Shown: positions 38,178 through 44,750, numbered from the stretch's first letter. The stretch is DNA of 64,000 nucleotides from an uncultured Lachnospiraceae bacterium (GCA_937965795.1 CALCMD010000101.1:62001-126000); one strand, 5' to 3'. Notes: a model not told the origin generated them from the sequence alone. Made by a program: numbers and translations.

Positions 38178-38489
38178 AGGTCCCTCCATGTATATAATAA
38201 AAATTTGGTATCAATGATGTATATCCACACTCAGTATAGCACGCATATCCGTTCATACCTACTTAAAATTCCCTTAAGATTGAATTGCGGTTTTATAAGG
38301 TTTTCCGCTGTTTTTTGTTGCTAACGTGTTGCTAACCGTTTTTATCTATTTGTTTTTACTTTTTACTTTTTTATATTATTTAAGGACGGCTCACCGCCGC
38401 CCTTTATGAAATTACTTGCTATTTTCAAGGAATCTCTGCTATAATCTTCCTTATGGGGAGCGGTGGCAAGCCCGCCCTCCCTGCTTTGC
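38178..38489. other. Host–prophage junction region (candidate attL) and exporter promoter
   Basis: No gene. On the minus strand an extended -10 (TGCTATACT, -10 at 38238–38233) fits a promoter for the exporter operon. Further right, TTGCTAAC is repeated in tandem (about 38329–38347), followed by an A/T-rich stretch. Host-type genes stop here and phage-type small genes start at 38490, so the left attachment site should be within this interval. The exact core cannot be found without the right end. Confidence 0.45.
38416..38445 (+). promoter_or_regulatory. Plus-strand promoter converging on the small phage gene
   Basis: TTGCTA, 18 bases, TATAAT with an extended TGC. It points toward a GC-rich hairpin (GGGAGCGG...CCCGCCCTCCC, 38456–38481) and then the 3' end of the minus-strand gene at 38490. 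No open frame follows, so a short RNA is the likely product. Confidence 0.45.
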
Positions 38490-38648
38490 TTAATCTTCTA
38501 ATGTTTTTTGTAAGTTATTTAGTATCTTTTGTATTCTCTCTTCTTTTTTCTTTTCATCCTGTTCCTTTTGTACTTCCTCCAAATCATCAATCAGAAATCT
38601 TATAAAACCATTAAACTGTTTATCGGTCATTCCCATGTCTTGTATCAT
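38490..38648 (-). CDS. Small phage protein of unknown function (52 residues)
   Basis: Starts at ATG 38648 directly behind GGAGGAAAGGAC. The protein is highly charged, with a C-terminal coiled-coil-like half rich in Lys/Glu (EVQKEQDEKKKEERIQK). Its promoter contains an operator for the neighbouring RHH repressor. No family is recognised. Confidence 0.6.
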   Translation of the reverse strand: MIQDMGMTDKQFNGFIRFLIDDLEEVQKEQDEKKKEERIQKILNNLQKTLED

Positions 38649-38698
38649 GTCCTTTCCTCCTTTATTTGTTAAGTCACTTGCCTTCCTTAACTATCTTC

Positions 38699-38745
38699 AT
38701 TATAATATATTTACGTAAGTATGTCAAGTATATTTACGTAAATAT
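38699..38745 (-). promoter_or_regulatory. Promoter with two palindromic operators
   Basis: TTGACA, 17 bases, TATAAT on the minus strand (38727–38699), near consensus. Operator copy 1, ATATTTACGTAAGTAT (38707–38722), fills the spacer. Copy 2, ATATTTACGTAAATAT (38730–38745), is a perfect 16-base palindrome just upstream. It drives the 52-residue gene. Confidence 0.75.
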
Positions 38746-38919
38746 TTATATTTTTTCTGCGACACATTTTCTAATAAAATCATTTAATGATAGTCCTTCT
38801 TTTTTTGCGGCGGCTTTCCATATGTCTTTCTGCCCCGCTGGGACAGTCACGTTAATACGATCATAATTGCTTTTTATCCATTTATTTGTTGCCTTTTTCT
38901 GAGCCTCTGTATATGGCAT
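38746..38919 (-). CDS. Ribbon-helix-helix (Arc/MetJ-type) DNA-binding protein
   Basis: 57 residues starting MPYTEAQKKATNKWIKSNYD at ATG 38919, with a GGGGG site upstream. The beta strand INVTVPAGQ and helices KDIWKAAAKKEG and SLNDFIRKCVAEK give the RHH fold. The opening MPYTEAQKKA is very common among small phage and conjugative-element RHH proteins. Five copies of one palindrome flank the gene, so it is very likely an autoregulated repressor. Confidence 0.8.
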   Translation of the reverse strand: MPYTEAQKKATNKWIKSNYDRINVTVPAGQKDIWKAAAKKEGLSLNDFIRKCVAEKI

Positions 38920-38941
38920 ATTATTTTCCCCCTTTTAAAGA

Positions 38942-39048
38942 AGTATATCACAATGCGTATATTTACTCAAGTATACAATGTGCACAATATATTTGCGTAA
39001 ATATTGTCACTTTTTCCTATTGATATATTTACGCAAGTATATTATAAT
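38942..39048. promoter_or_regulatory. Divergent promoters with three RHH operators
   Basis: Minus promoter TTGAGT, 17 bases, TATACT (38970–38942) drives the RHH gene; operator copy 3 (38959–38974) covers its -35 box. Copy 4 is at 38989–39004. Plus promoter TTGATA, 17 bases, TATAAT (39020–39048) drives the 68-residue gene, with copy 5 (39025–39040) in its spacer. Operator consensus ATATTTACGYAARTAT. Confidence 0.75.
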
Positions 39049-39085
39049 ATAATCAACAAAGGAAAACAAACGGAGGATAAACAAA

Positions 39086-39292
39086 ATGAGAAAATTCGAA
39101 ACAGGAAAAAGATATATGGTTGGGGCAATGGCATTTGAAGTAATTAGCAGGACAGCAAAAACAGCTACCGTAGCAATGATACAGCACGCTGGAAGATTCA
39201 ATGAAAGAGTATCCGGAACAAAGAGACTGAAACTTAGCAACTGGGAAACCGGAGAAGTTATATTTTACAGCTGCTACGAAATTCACGCATAA
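39086..39292 (+). CDS. Small phage protein of unknown function (68 residues)
   Basis: ATG 39086 follows CGGAGGATAAACAAA. Reads MRKFETGKRYMVGAMAFEVI, then a beta-rich sequence (RTAKTATVAMIQH, KLSNWETGEVIFYSC). One of two plus-strand genes in the phage part. Its promoter carries an RHH operator. No family is assigned. Confidence 0.65.
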   Translation: MRKFETGKRYMVGAMAFEVISRTAKTATVAMIQHAGRFNERVSGTKRLKLSNWETGEVIFYSCYEIHA

Positions 39293-39418
39293 GAAACCGC
39301 CCGGTTGCCGGGGCGCAGAGTCCGGCAACAGCGACCTTTACCGGCTGAACAGTAAAGGGGTGAAAATCCGATACAAAAGAAACCAAAAACCACATTTCAT
39401 ATACAGGAGGTACACACT
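39293..39418 (+). ncRNA. Candidate structured leader RNA
   Basis: The gap between two plus-strand genes holds two strong stems: GTTGCCGG/CCGGCAAC (39304–39311 with 39322–39329) and CCTTTAC/GTAAAGG (39335–39341 with 39352–39358). The first competes with an alternative stem CGCCCGG/CCGGGGCG (39298–39304 with 39308–39315). GGGGTGAAAATCCGATAC follows. Such switching helices near a start codon suggest a cis-regulatory RNA for the 79-residue gene; no known class is matched. Confidence 0.4.
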
Positions 39419-39658
39419 ATGGAACTTCATCTTTTCGAAACTCTCAGAAACGCTTTTGAATCCAGCACACTGTCAAACAACAGGTTTTTATCTGCTTTAA
39501 ACTCTGCATCCTGGGACAAAACATTTTACGCCGATGGAGAGCACTATTTCTGCAAAGGCGGCTTCTGCTTCACAACCCCGTCTTTAAATCCTTTTGAAAT
39601 CACTCGTAACTGGATGCCGTCAGCTATGTTTTCCGATGGCTCCTGCATCGAATTTTAA
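39419..39658 (+). CDS. Small phage protein of unknown function (79 residues)
   Basis: ATG 39419 follows AGGAGGTACACACT. The protein (MELHLFETLRNAFESSTLSN start) is mixed, with several aromatic residues and two cysteines in HYFCKGGFCF. It follows the structured RNA and ends before a terminator that faces the endolysin gene. No family is recognised. Confidence 0.6.
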   Translation: MELHLFETLRNAFESSTLSNNRFLSALNSASWDKTFYADGEHYFCKGGFCFTTPSLNPFEITRNWMPSAMFSDGSCIEF

Positions 39659-39713
39659 CCACACCACCCACCCGGCGGGGCTGCGCCGGGAGAAAGAGAG
39701 AATAAAGTGAGCA

Positions 39714-39741
39714 GGCGGCAGGCAACTACCGCCCTCTTTTT
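39714..39741 (+). terminator. Terminator after the plus-strand small genes
   Basis: GGCGG (39714–39718), ten-base loop, CCGCC (39729–39733), then CTCTTTTT. A further CCCGGCG/CGCCGGG hairpin lies just upstream (about 39671–39690). It converges with the end of the endolysin gene. Confidence 0.7.
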
Positions 39742-40561
39742 ACGCTTCCCGGACCCGGTACGCTCCTTTTACCACGGCCGGGAGCCAGCCGCTTTTGATC
39801 TGAACCCAGATGGTCCCGTCCCATGCTTTGGTTACGCTTCTGATCTCTACTACCTTCCCCTTTTTCAGCTTTGCCTTGTTCCCGGCGATGCGCTTGCATT
39901 TCTTCTTTGCGGATGCGGAAAGCTCCGTGTATTTGACATATCCCGCCTGCTGGAACTTCGTAGACACGCCGTCGCTGATGGCAATATCCTGCGCCAGCTT
40001 CACTTTCATTCCGGATTTCAGTTCCGGCTTCTTTTCGGCATTATAATACTCCTCCACTCGCTTTTTGAACTCTGTCCACGTCCAGCTTGTCCGGTACTTG
40101 TTGTTATGCACATAAGGAGCCGGGCAGGTCTTATTTACAATATCATAATGCCTGAGCACATTTCCGGCCGGAATGCCAAGTTCCAGCCTGAGCCTGGCTA
40201 CCAGCCACGCGCAAGCCTCCTGTGTCTCTGTAGTGAAATACCATCTCTTATCTTCTGCACTGGTGGAATCCCCATCACAGCCGCAACACATTTCAATGCT
40301 GATCGTATTGCTGTTTCGGGCGTATGGGTGTTTCTGCCTGTAATAGCCTGCTGTCCCTACTGCCCACGGCACCGCATCCAGGCTACAACGCTGGTAAATG
40401 GTTCCATCTCGGAAGATGTAGAAGTGCGCGCCGCATCCGTCCGGAGCAAGATCATAGCCCTGCCCGGTCGTCCCCAGGTAATGGACGGCAATGTATTTTT
40501 TCTGGTTGCCCCAGCACGGGACGTTTCTGTTGCTGATTACATTTGTGATTTTATGTGTCAT
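39740..40561 (-). CDS. N-acetylmuramoyl-L-alanine amidase endolysin
   Basis: 273 residues. The N-terminal Amidase_2/PGRP domain has the zinc histidines in YIAVHYLGTTG near residue 27 and VLRHYDIVNKTCPAP near residue 138, with the catalytic region SNTISIEMCCG between. The C-terminal half (about 180–273) has SH3-like wall-binding sequence (KSGMKVKLAQDIAI, GTIWVQIKSGWLPA). It cuts the peptide stem from glycan strands at lysis. Last gene of the late operon; start ATG behind GAAAGGAGAATC. Confidence 0.93.
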   Translation of the reverse strand: MTHKITNVISNRNVPCWGNQKKYIAVHYLGTTGQGYDLAPDGCGAHFYIFRDGTIYQRCSLDAVPWAVGTAGYYRQKHPYARNSNTISIEMCCGCDGDSTSAEDKRWYFTTETQEACAWLVARLRLELGIPAGNVLRHYDIVNKTCPAPYVHNNKYRTSWTWTEFKKRVEEYYNAEKKPELKSGMKVKLAQDIAISDGVSTKFQQAGYVKYTELSASAKKKCKRIAGNKAKLKKGKVVEIRSVTKAWDGTIWVQIKSGWLPAVVKGAYRVREA

Positions 40562-40594
40562 ATGATTCTCCTTTCCTGCTGCATTTTTGCAGCA

Positions 40595-40624
40595 TACAAA
40601 ACACCGCCCATTTCTGAGCGGTGT
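40595..40624 (-). terminator. Terminator at the end of cassette A
   Basis: Minus-strand stem ACACCGC/GCGGTGT followed by TTTTG, about 35 bases before the endolysin start. A nearly identical sequence ends cassette B at 46902. Confidence 0.7.
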
Positions 40625-40708
40625 AATTGTTTCCCTGTTTTCCTTTATTCGCTTGGCAATCTTTTACAGATAAGATAGATAAACTCAAGTGTCTCATTCT
40701 GTTCTCGT

Positions 40709-40822
40709 TTAATCAATGATAGTTTCACCCATACCTAAAAGTATAAAAAACACTTTTCTGCATTTTATTTCATCGAATCCTTTCAGAATCTGGAATATTT
40801 TTTTCAGATAATATGTTTTCAT
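40709..40822 (-). CDS. Possible small protein of cassette A (37 residues)
   Basis: ATG 40822 follows AGGAGGTGTAAGCGGT, a strong site that overlaps the end of the Rha gene. The peptide is basic and hydrophobic (MKTYYLKKIFQILKGFDEIK). A second overlapping frame reads LIKREQNETLEFIYLICKRL. The matching position in cassette B holds a different 46-residue frame. Coding status is uncertain. Confidence 0.35.
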   Translation of the reverse strand: MKTYYLKKIFQILKGFDEIKCRKVFFILLGMGETIID

Positions 40823-40827
40823 ACCGC

Positions 40828-41337
40828 TTACACCTCCTGAACCGGAAGTGAAAGCTGTTCGTATTCCGGAATTTTCACGAAATCCGCCGGAAGGTGGATG
40901 CCGAACTGCTCACACTGGATTTTAAACACTTCTGCTATCTTATGCGGGGCTGAACCCTGATTTTTCATGATTCTTTCTGTTACCCTGCCCAGGTCTGCGA
41001 CACCAGATGCAACCCCCGGATGCAGAGGAGCAATCTGCTTTCCCTCTTCCATTTCATGGAATCGGTTAATGTATCTTGCGGTGAACTCTGTCCCTCTCTG
41101 CCCGGTCATTTTATGGGCTATGAATTCACAACCTTTCTTTGTGACAAAATAACAAGGTTGTCTTTGTCCTTTTGCATCGATTCTTTGAGACTCCGTAAAG
41201 AAATCAACCGGGGAAATATTTCCCTCGTTAAGATGTCTAATATATTTACGAATATCTTTCAATAAATCCGCATGTCGCTTTCCTACCATTTCCGCCACTT
41301 CCAGAGAAGTGATTGCTGTTCTTGTTAATTCGTTCAT
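40828..41337 (-). CDS. Rha-family phage regulatory protein (cassette A)
   Basis: 169 residues from ATG 41337; a longer frame overlaps the upstream gene. The N-terminal Rha domain is clear: SLEVAEMVGKRHADLLKDIR, FFTESQRIDAKGQRQPCYF, TKKGCEFIAHKMTGQRG. Rha proteins are phage regulators or antirepressors with DNA-binding potential. The C-terminal part (about 105–169) ends SLPVQEV. It differs from the copy at 47139 by one residue (Ile/Val near the end). Confidence 0.85.
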   Translation of the reverse strand: MNELTRTAITSLEVAEMVGKRHADLLKDIRKYIRHLNEGNISPVDFFTESQRIDAKGQRQPCYFVTKKGCEFIAHKMTGQRGTEFTARYINRFHEMEEGKQIAPLHPGVASGVADLGRVTERIMKNQGSAPHKIAEVFKIQCEQFGIHLPADFVKIPEYEQLSLPVQEV

Positions 41338-41605
41338 ACCGTCACCGCCTTCCCGCAAGTCAGCAGTGATACCGCATACTGAAAGCCCCAAATAAAACCC
41401 TGTTTCTCATAAGATACTGCATAGTCGGAAATATAATCTTCAACCTCTATCATCTTGCTTTTTCCCAATGCCGCTTTCAGTTTTTCATATGCTTCTTCTA
41501 CCTCCTCTGTATCTGTCAAGTCATCTCTTAATTTTTCCATGTTGTAATAGATTTTCTCAATTTCACCCATAATAAAATCTCCTTTCAAATTGTCCTTGAA
41601 AGAAG
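40840..41605 (-). repeat. Duplicated block, copy A
   Basis: This segment is nearly identical to 47151–47923, with only scattered base changes across the Rha gene, the 78-residue gene and its leader. Flanks are related but more diverged. Confidence 0.9.
41334..41570 (-). CDS. Small phage protein beside Rha (cassette A; DUF6809-like)
   Basis: 78 residues from ATG 41570 behind AAGGAGATTTTATT. Reads MGEIEKIYYNMEKLRDDLTD, a helical acidic part, then KQGFIWGFQYAVSLLTCGKA. The closing GF..GF..A..L pattern resembles the DUF6809-type small proteins of Clostridial phages; this is a tentative match. It overlaps the Rha start by four bases, so the two are coupled. A hairpin CTTTCAA/TTGAAAG overlaps its ribosome binding site. 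Confidence 0.6.
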   Translation of the reverse strand: MGEIEKIYYNMEKLRDDLTDTEEVEEAYEKLKAALGKSKMIEVEDYISDYAVSYEKQGFIWGFQYAVSLLTCGKAVTV

Positions 41606-41690
41606 TCCCTGCCCATGATAGAATATTTCATGGAAGGAAACTTCTATGGTGAAACACTCGTGTGTCTTGGTAGGATGACGGGTGTTTCTT
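41596..41690 (+). ncRNA. Candidate antisense small RNA with promoter (cassette A)
   Basis: A plus-strand promoter TTGAAA, 17 bases, TAGAAT (41596–41624, extended TGA) is followed by a short RNA from about 41631. It has a stem GGAAG/CTTCT closed by a GAAA tetraloop (41632–41645). A ten-pair stem follows, AAACACTCGT/ACGGGTGTTT (41652–41661 with 41678–41687, one T-G pair), and ends in a T-rich tract over the stop codon of the opposing RHH gene. The loop contains CTTGGTAGG. Copy B has the same plan with compensating base changes. Confidence 0.55.
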
Positions 41691-41874
41691 ATTTCTTTAA
41701 CTCTTCGTCGATTTTTTCATTAAGCCATTCTTTTTTTGTCTTTTTATTATTTAACAACTTTTCTTCAAATGCTTCCATCTTCCCTCTTTCGATTTCGACA
41801 TAAAAAGCTTTTGAAGTCTTTCTTCGCTCTTTGAAATAATCTGCACGGCTTTTATTTTCTGCTACTGTTCTCAC
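41689..41874 (-). CDS. Ribbon-helix-helix-like repressor (cassette A)
   Basis: 61 residues if read from GTG 41874. The beta strand SKAFYVEIERG and helices KMEAFEEKLLNNKK and TKKEWLNEKIDEEL fit an RHH fold. The start is uncertain: an upstream ATG (41907) lies within the operator and before the probable transcription start, while GTG 41874 is itself part of the AGAGGTG site. The copy B gene has the same problem. Two palindromic operators lie in its promoter. Confidence 0.65.
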   Translation of the reverse strand: MRTVAENKSRADYFKERRKTSKAFYVEIERGKMEAFEEKLLNNKKTKKEWLNEKIDEELKK

Positions 41875-41882
41875 CTCTTTTC

Positions 41883-41926
41883 TTGTAGCTTGATACAAGT
41901 TTATCATGTATCTTGATACAAGTCAA
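41883..41926 (-). promoter_or_regulatory. Promoter with two operators for cassette A
   Basis: TTGACT, 17 bases, TAAACT (41926–41898, minus). The spacer is filled by the palindrome TGTATCTTGATACA (41907–41920). A second site TTGTAGCTTGATACAA (41883–41898) overlaps the start of transcription. Occupied operators would block the promoter. Confidence 0.7.
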
Positions 41927-41964
41927 GAGGTTTTTCAAAATTTTTCCACCCTACCTATTGAATT

Positions 41965-41986
41965 AAAAAAGGACGGTCACCCGCCC
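41965..41986 (-). terminator. Terminator after hicB
   Basis: Minus-strand GGGCGG/CCGTCC stem (41986–41981 with 41976–41971) followed by TTTTTT. Ends the hicAB transcript just before cassette A. Confidence 0.7.
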
Positions 41987-42036
41987 TCTTATTGTTTATG
42001 AGAAAGCCACCGGCCTTTCGACTGGTGGTCTCCATC

Positions 42037-42432
42037 TTACATATTCACTTTCTGCATCAACGCTTCCTGCAATACCTGAGAGAAATTAATATTCTGCCGC
42101 ATTGCCGCTTCATTCAGCCACTCCGGTATTGTCAATGTCTTTTTAACTGCCCGATTATTGTGCACCCTTGCATATTCTGCCGTATCACACGCAACATAAT
42201 TCATAAATTCTTTTCCGGACAACTTGACATTTTCCTGTTCTGTTGGCGCTGGAATCACTTTCCCCTCGGCTTCATAATCATAAAGCACAAAAGCCAAGAC
42301 ATCCTCTGCCATAAACAAAGCGTCCTGCAAATCGTCTCCGCAGGTGTAGCACCCCTCTAAATCTGGAAAGAATACGGAATAGCCGCCTTCTTCCTCTGGT
42401 GAAAAAATCGCCGGATATACATATTTCGCCAT
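42037..42432 (-). CDS. hicB: HicB-family antitoxin
   Basis: 131 residues from ATG 42432; an ATG two codons earlier is closer to the AAGGGG site. The partial RNase H-like fold of HicB is visible in YPAIFSPEEEGGYSVFFPDL and GCYTCGDDLQDALFMAEDVL. A C-terminal DNA-binding helix pair follows (TLTIPEWLNEAAMRQNINFS). It neutralises HicA and represses the operon. Confidence 0.9.
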   Translation of the reverse strand: MAKYVYPAIFSPEEEGGYSVFFPDLEGCYTCGDDLQDALFMAEDVLAFVLYDYEAEGKVIPAPTEQENVKLSGKEFMNYVACDTAEYARVHNNRAVKKTLTIPEWLNEAAMRQNINFSQVLQEALMQKVNM

Positions 42433-42480
42433 TTTCATGACCCCTTTCTTACTAATATCTATATTGGAGATGCGGGGGCT

Positions 42481-42666
42481 TTATTTCAGCCCCGCATCCT
42501 TTAGGATTCTGTTTACTGTTCCAGTTGCTATTTCTTTGCTTCCATGTCGCGGAATCATGAAATTCCTTCCAGTTATATCGCTATGCCATTTATCATGTTC
42601 TTTACCATGTTCCACGAGATAACAACTGCTTTTCTTCAATAACTTAACAAGTTCTGATGTTTTCAT
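42481..42666 (-). CDS. hicA: HicA-family mRNA interferase toxin
   Basis: 61 residues, double-stranded-RNA-binding fold. MKTSELVKLLKKSSCYLVEH is followed by DKWHSDITGRNFMIPRHGSK, with the catalytic histidine in the KWHSD stretch, and EIATGTVNRILKDAGL. It cleaves mRNA in a translation-independent manner when free of HicB. It is upstream of hicB on the same strand. Confidence 0.9.
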   Translation of the reverse strand: MKTSELVKLLKKSSCYLVEHGKEHDKWHSDITGRNFMIPRHGSKEIATGTVNRILKDAGLK

Positions 42667-42688
42667 TGTATCCCCCTTTCATGGTTTT

Positions 42689-42717
42689 ATTATAACACGT
42701 ATTCACACGTGTGTCAA
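42689..42717 (-). promoter_or_regulatory. Consensus promoter with operator for hicAB
   Basis: TTGACA, 17 bases, TATAAT on the minus strand, a perfect match to the sigma-A consensus. The spacer contains ACACGTGTGAATACGTGT, an inverted ACACG/CGTGT arrangement suited to HicB or HicAB binding. Confidence 0.8.
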
Positions 42718-42730
42718 CAATAAATTTAGA

Positions 42731-42937
42731 TTATTTTTCCTCCAGCTCCGGCAGTCCTGCCACTGACGTAAGCAATGACAGCACGCCAGCCAGAACGGAC
42801 GCAGATGCTACATACTTCCAGTCTACCGCCCCCATGACTGCCGCCGTACCGATTCCGGCTACCGCCGCCTGTGCTACGGTCTTTACTGCCCTGACTCCTG
42901 CTGCCTTTGCCCATGTTTCAATCTTTTTATTCTTCAT
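42731..42937 (-). CDS. Phage holin (r1t-type)
   Basis: 68 residues: [20 protein letters not shown] then [20 protein letters not shown] and [18 protein letters not shown]. This is the two-helix pattern of r1t-type holins, which open the membrane for the endolysin. ATG behind GAGAGGAGAACAGC; it overlaps the upstream membrane-protein gene by 11 bases. Confidence 0.8.
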   Translation of the reverse strand: MKNKKIETWAKAAGVRAVKTVAQAAVAGIGTAAVMGAVDWKYVASASVLAGVLSLLTSVAGLPELEEK

Positions 42938-43244
42938 GCTGTTCTCCTCTCTTATTCGCTAAATGTAAGTCCTGTATTTCTTTATACATCTTTGTAATCA
43001 TCCCATTACCGCCCAACTCATGGTATGCCTGGTACATCTCCTCGAAGTTCTGATAGGCGTAAGATGGGATGTATCCTTTCACCATGTATTTGTCATGGTA
43101 TTCGATGAGCTGCACCCGCAGAAGGAGCATCGTCCCCCTGCTGTTCGAATCCCGGTCGCGCTTCTGGCGTTTTAAAAGCCAGACAATATAGCCTAGCACG
43201 ACCGGGACGGCCGCTGTGCAGATTTGTGTTAAACTCTCTATCAT
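42927..43244 (-). CDS. Small phage membrane protein, probably lysis-associated
   Basis: 105 residues with one N-terminal membrane helix ([17 protein letters not shown]) followed by a basic cytoplasmic part ([13 protein letters not shown]) and a helix-rich tail with [20 protein letters not shown]. Similar proteins sit next to holins in Clostridial siphophages and are often called holin-like. Its role is inferred from position. Confidence 0.6.
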   Translation of the reverse strand: MIESLTQICTAAVPVVLGYIVWLLKRQKRDRDSNSRGTMLLLRVQLIEYHDKYMVKGYIPSYAYQNFEEMYQAYHELGGNGMITKMYKEIQDLHLANKRGEQHEE

Positions 43245-43291
43245 GTCCTGTTCCTTTCCCCGGTTTCCCGGCTAACGCAAATTTTCTCAAA

Positions 43292-43313
43292 ATAAAAAGA
43301 CCGTTCCCGGTCT
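43292..43313 (-). terminator. Strong terminator between tail fibre and holin genes
   Basis: Minus strand AGACCG, loop GGAA, CGGTCT (43313–43298), then TTTTTATTTTG. Perfect six-pair stem with a stable tetraloop. Confidence 0.85.
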
Positions 43314-43338
43314 GTCCCTGATTCTCATATGTTCCTCC

Positions 43339-44091
43339 TTATGTGTTTCTCACAATCCCCTCCACAGACAGCACCCGCAGGCTGGCAAAGCCCCAGCCTG
43401 CCTTGTTGCTCACATAAATGCCTACTCTGTTGTTTGTGAAATCACACATTACACGCATCACTCCATTATAGGCTGCGCTGGCATAGCCGCTTGCGCATAT
43501 CTCATTATGGCTCCTATTGAAGATGCAATAGCCCCGCATGCCGTCCCCGACTTCTATCCACATCCGGACTTCCTTCCACTCCGAAAGCCCGGATATTGTC
43601 GTGTAAGCCCACGTCGTGAGCGCATCAGCATATATGCCCGTCGCGGAAGTGTACAGGGATACGGGACTGGTAAGTGTGTCTGTCAAATCCCCCACGACGT
43701 ACCAGTAGCTTCCGCTGTAGACCAATTCCAGTACCGTCCCCGTTTTTATGCCGTCCTTTGGAATGTAAGTACTTTTATAGTAAATGTATTTCGCCCCGGT
43801 GCTGTTCACATTCAGCGTTGGGTGGTTCGCTGTGTTCGCATTCGCAAAGCGCACCATCACCCTCGCCCCTGTCACCAGTGAAAAACCGGTAATGCTGCAC
43901 GTTTTCGCCGCCGTGCTCCCTGATGTACTGCACGCCGCATAATGGCTGACGTTTGCCGTGCCGTTAAAAGCAACGCCGTCGATCGCCCTTGCGGTCGTGA
44001 GTTTATCCGCCGTGCCGAGTTTGTAGTCTACGTAGGACTTCATATAACTCCAGACCCTCCTCAGGCCGACTTCATCCAGATACTTCGCCAT
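43339..44091 (-). CDS. Phage tail fibre / receptor-binding protein
   Basis: 250 residues, starting MAKYLDEVGLRRVWSYMKSY, then AIDGVAFNGTANVSHYAACS and a long beta-rich, Gly/Ser/Thr-rich part (FSLVTGARVMVRFANANTAN, NVNSTGAKYIYYKS). This layout is typical of C-terminal tail fibre proteins of Clostridial siphophages. It likely contacts the host surface. Position after the tail-tip genes agrees. Confidence 0.65.
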   Translation of the reverse strand: MAKYLDEVGLRRVWSYMKSYVDYKLGTADKLTTARAIDGVAFNGTANVSHYAACSTSGSTAAKTCSITGFSLVTGARVMVRFANANTANHPTLNVNSTGAKYIYYKSTYIPKDGIKTGTVLELVYSGSYWYVVGDLTDTLTSPVSLYTSATGIYADALTTWAYTTISGLSEWKEVRMWIEVGDGMRGYCIFNRSHNEICASGYASAAYNGVMRVMCDFTNNRVGIYVSNKAGWGFASLRVLSVEGIVRNT

Positions 44092-44103
44092 GTTTCCACT
44101 CCT

Positions 44104-44736
44104 TTACACGCAGATACTGTCAATTTCCGCATTCGTCATCGCTTCCACAGAAAACATACCTCCAAGTGAATCCCACTTCTCACCGTCCCAGGCGACATTT
44201 GTCCCCGCCGCCCCGTAGGTGGACGCCGCTTCAATATTGTAGACGTTCCCTTTTTCCTGTCCGCTGGACGGCAGGTCTGATGAGGTTCCTACCGTCCCTT
44301 TGTACTTATATACGCCCGTGATGTCGGTTTTCAGGGCGTATTTTGATGCTTCCTGGAAAGCGTCGAGCTTTATTTTGTCCGCCGCAGACATCGCTCCGTG
44401 GCTCGTACTCGTAGCATTATCCGCACTAATTACCACTTCGTTATCACCTATTGGATACACCTGCACGGCGTTATTAGGTATCCCATGTAGCATCAGGGTA
44501 GCTCCCGGCACAGTTGCCTCCAGCACAGTGCTTCCCATTCCAGGACCCAGTTGTATGCGTGCATATGCCGCCTGGTTTTTCTGCGCCCCGGTATCTATCC
44601 CTGCCAGCTTATTTTTTTCCACTGTCGTGTAGTCGTTTGTGCTCAGCCCTTTGCCTGTCTCCTTTGGCACGAACTTTGATTTGATCTTCTCCCAGAAATG
44701 GGATACTCCGTTGCTGTCTAAATATGTGTTTGCCAT
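44104..44736 (-). CDS. Phage tail fibre-like protein
   Basis: 210 residues from ATG 44736 (GGAGGAAAAAAGA upstream). MANTYLDSNGVSHFWEKIKS is a common start of such proteins. Later parts (GKGLSTNDYTTVEKNKLAGI, GAMSAADKIKLDAFQEASKY) repeat the short fibre motif in which a (D/N)(Y/L)TxxEKxKL unit recurs. Probably a baseplate or fibre component located between the Tal-like protein and the receptor-binding protein. Confidence 0.65.
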   Translation of the reverse strand: MANTYLDSNGVSHFWEKIKSKFVPKETGKGLSTNDYTTVEKNKLAGIDTGAQKNQAAYARIQLGPGMGSTVLEATVPGATLMLHGIPNNAVQVYPIGDNEVVISADNATSTSHGAMSAADKIKLDAFQEASKYALKTDITGVYKYKGTVGTSSDLPSSGQEKGNVYNIEAASTYGAAGTNVAWDGEKWDSLGGMFSVEAMTNAEIDSICV

Positions 44737-44750
44737 TCTTTTTTCCTCCT

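Noticed and set aside
38707..39040. Regularly repeated A/T-rich palindromes as a CRISPR array.
   Set aside because: Only 16 bases each, irregular spacing, placed in promoter spacers; operators fit better. No CRISPR array is seen anywhere in the window.
39361..39378. GGTGAAAATCC resembling part of a cobalamin riboswitch.
   Set aside because: The B12-box core and the surrounding helices are not present; only a short chance match.
39707..40678. 323-codon plus-strand frame opposite the endolysin.
   Set aside because: Antisense to a clear amidase, cysteine-rich and without a ribosome binding site.
41631..41674. Ten-codon leader peptide frame (MVKHSCVLVG) in the cassette A small RNA.
   Set aside because: Not conserved in cassette B, where the equivalent position gives another frame; the stems are conserved, so an RNA function is preferred.
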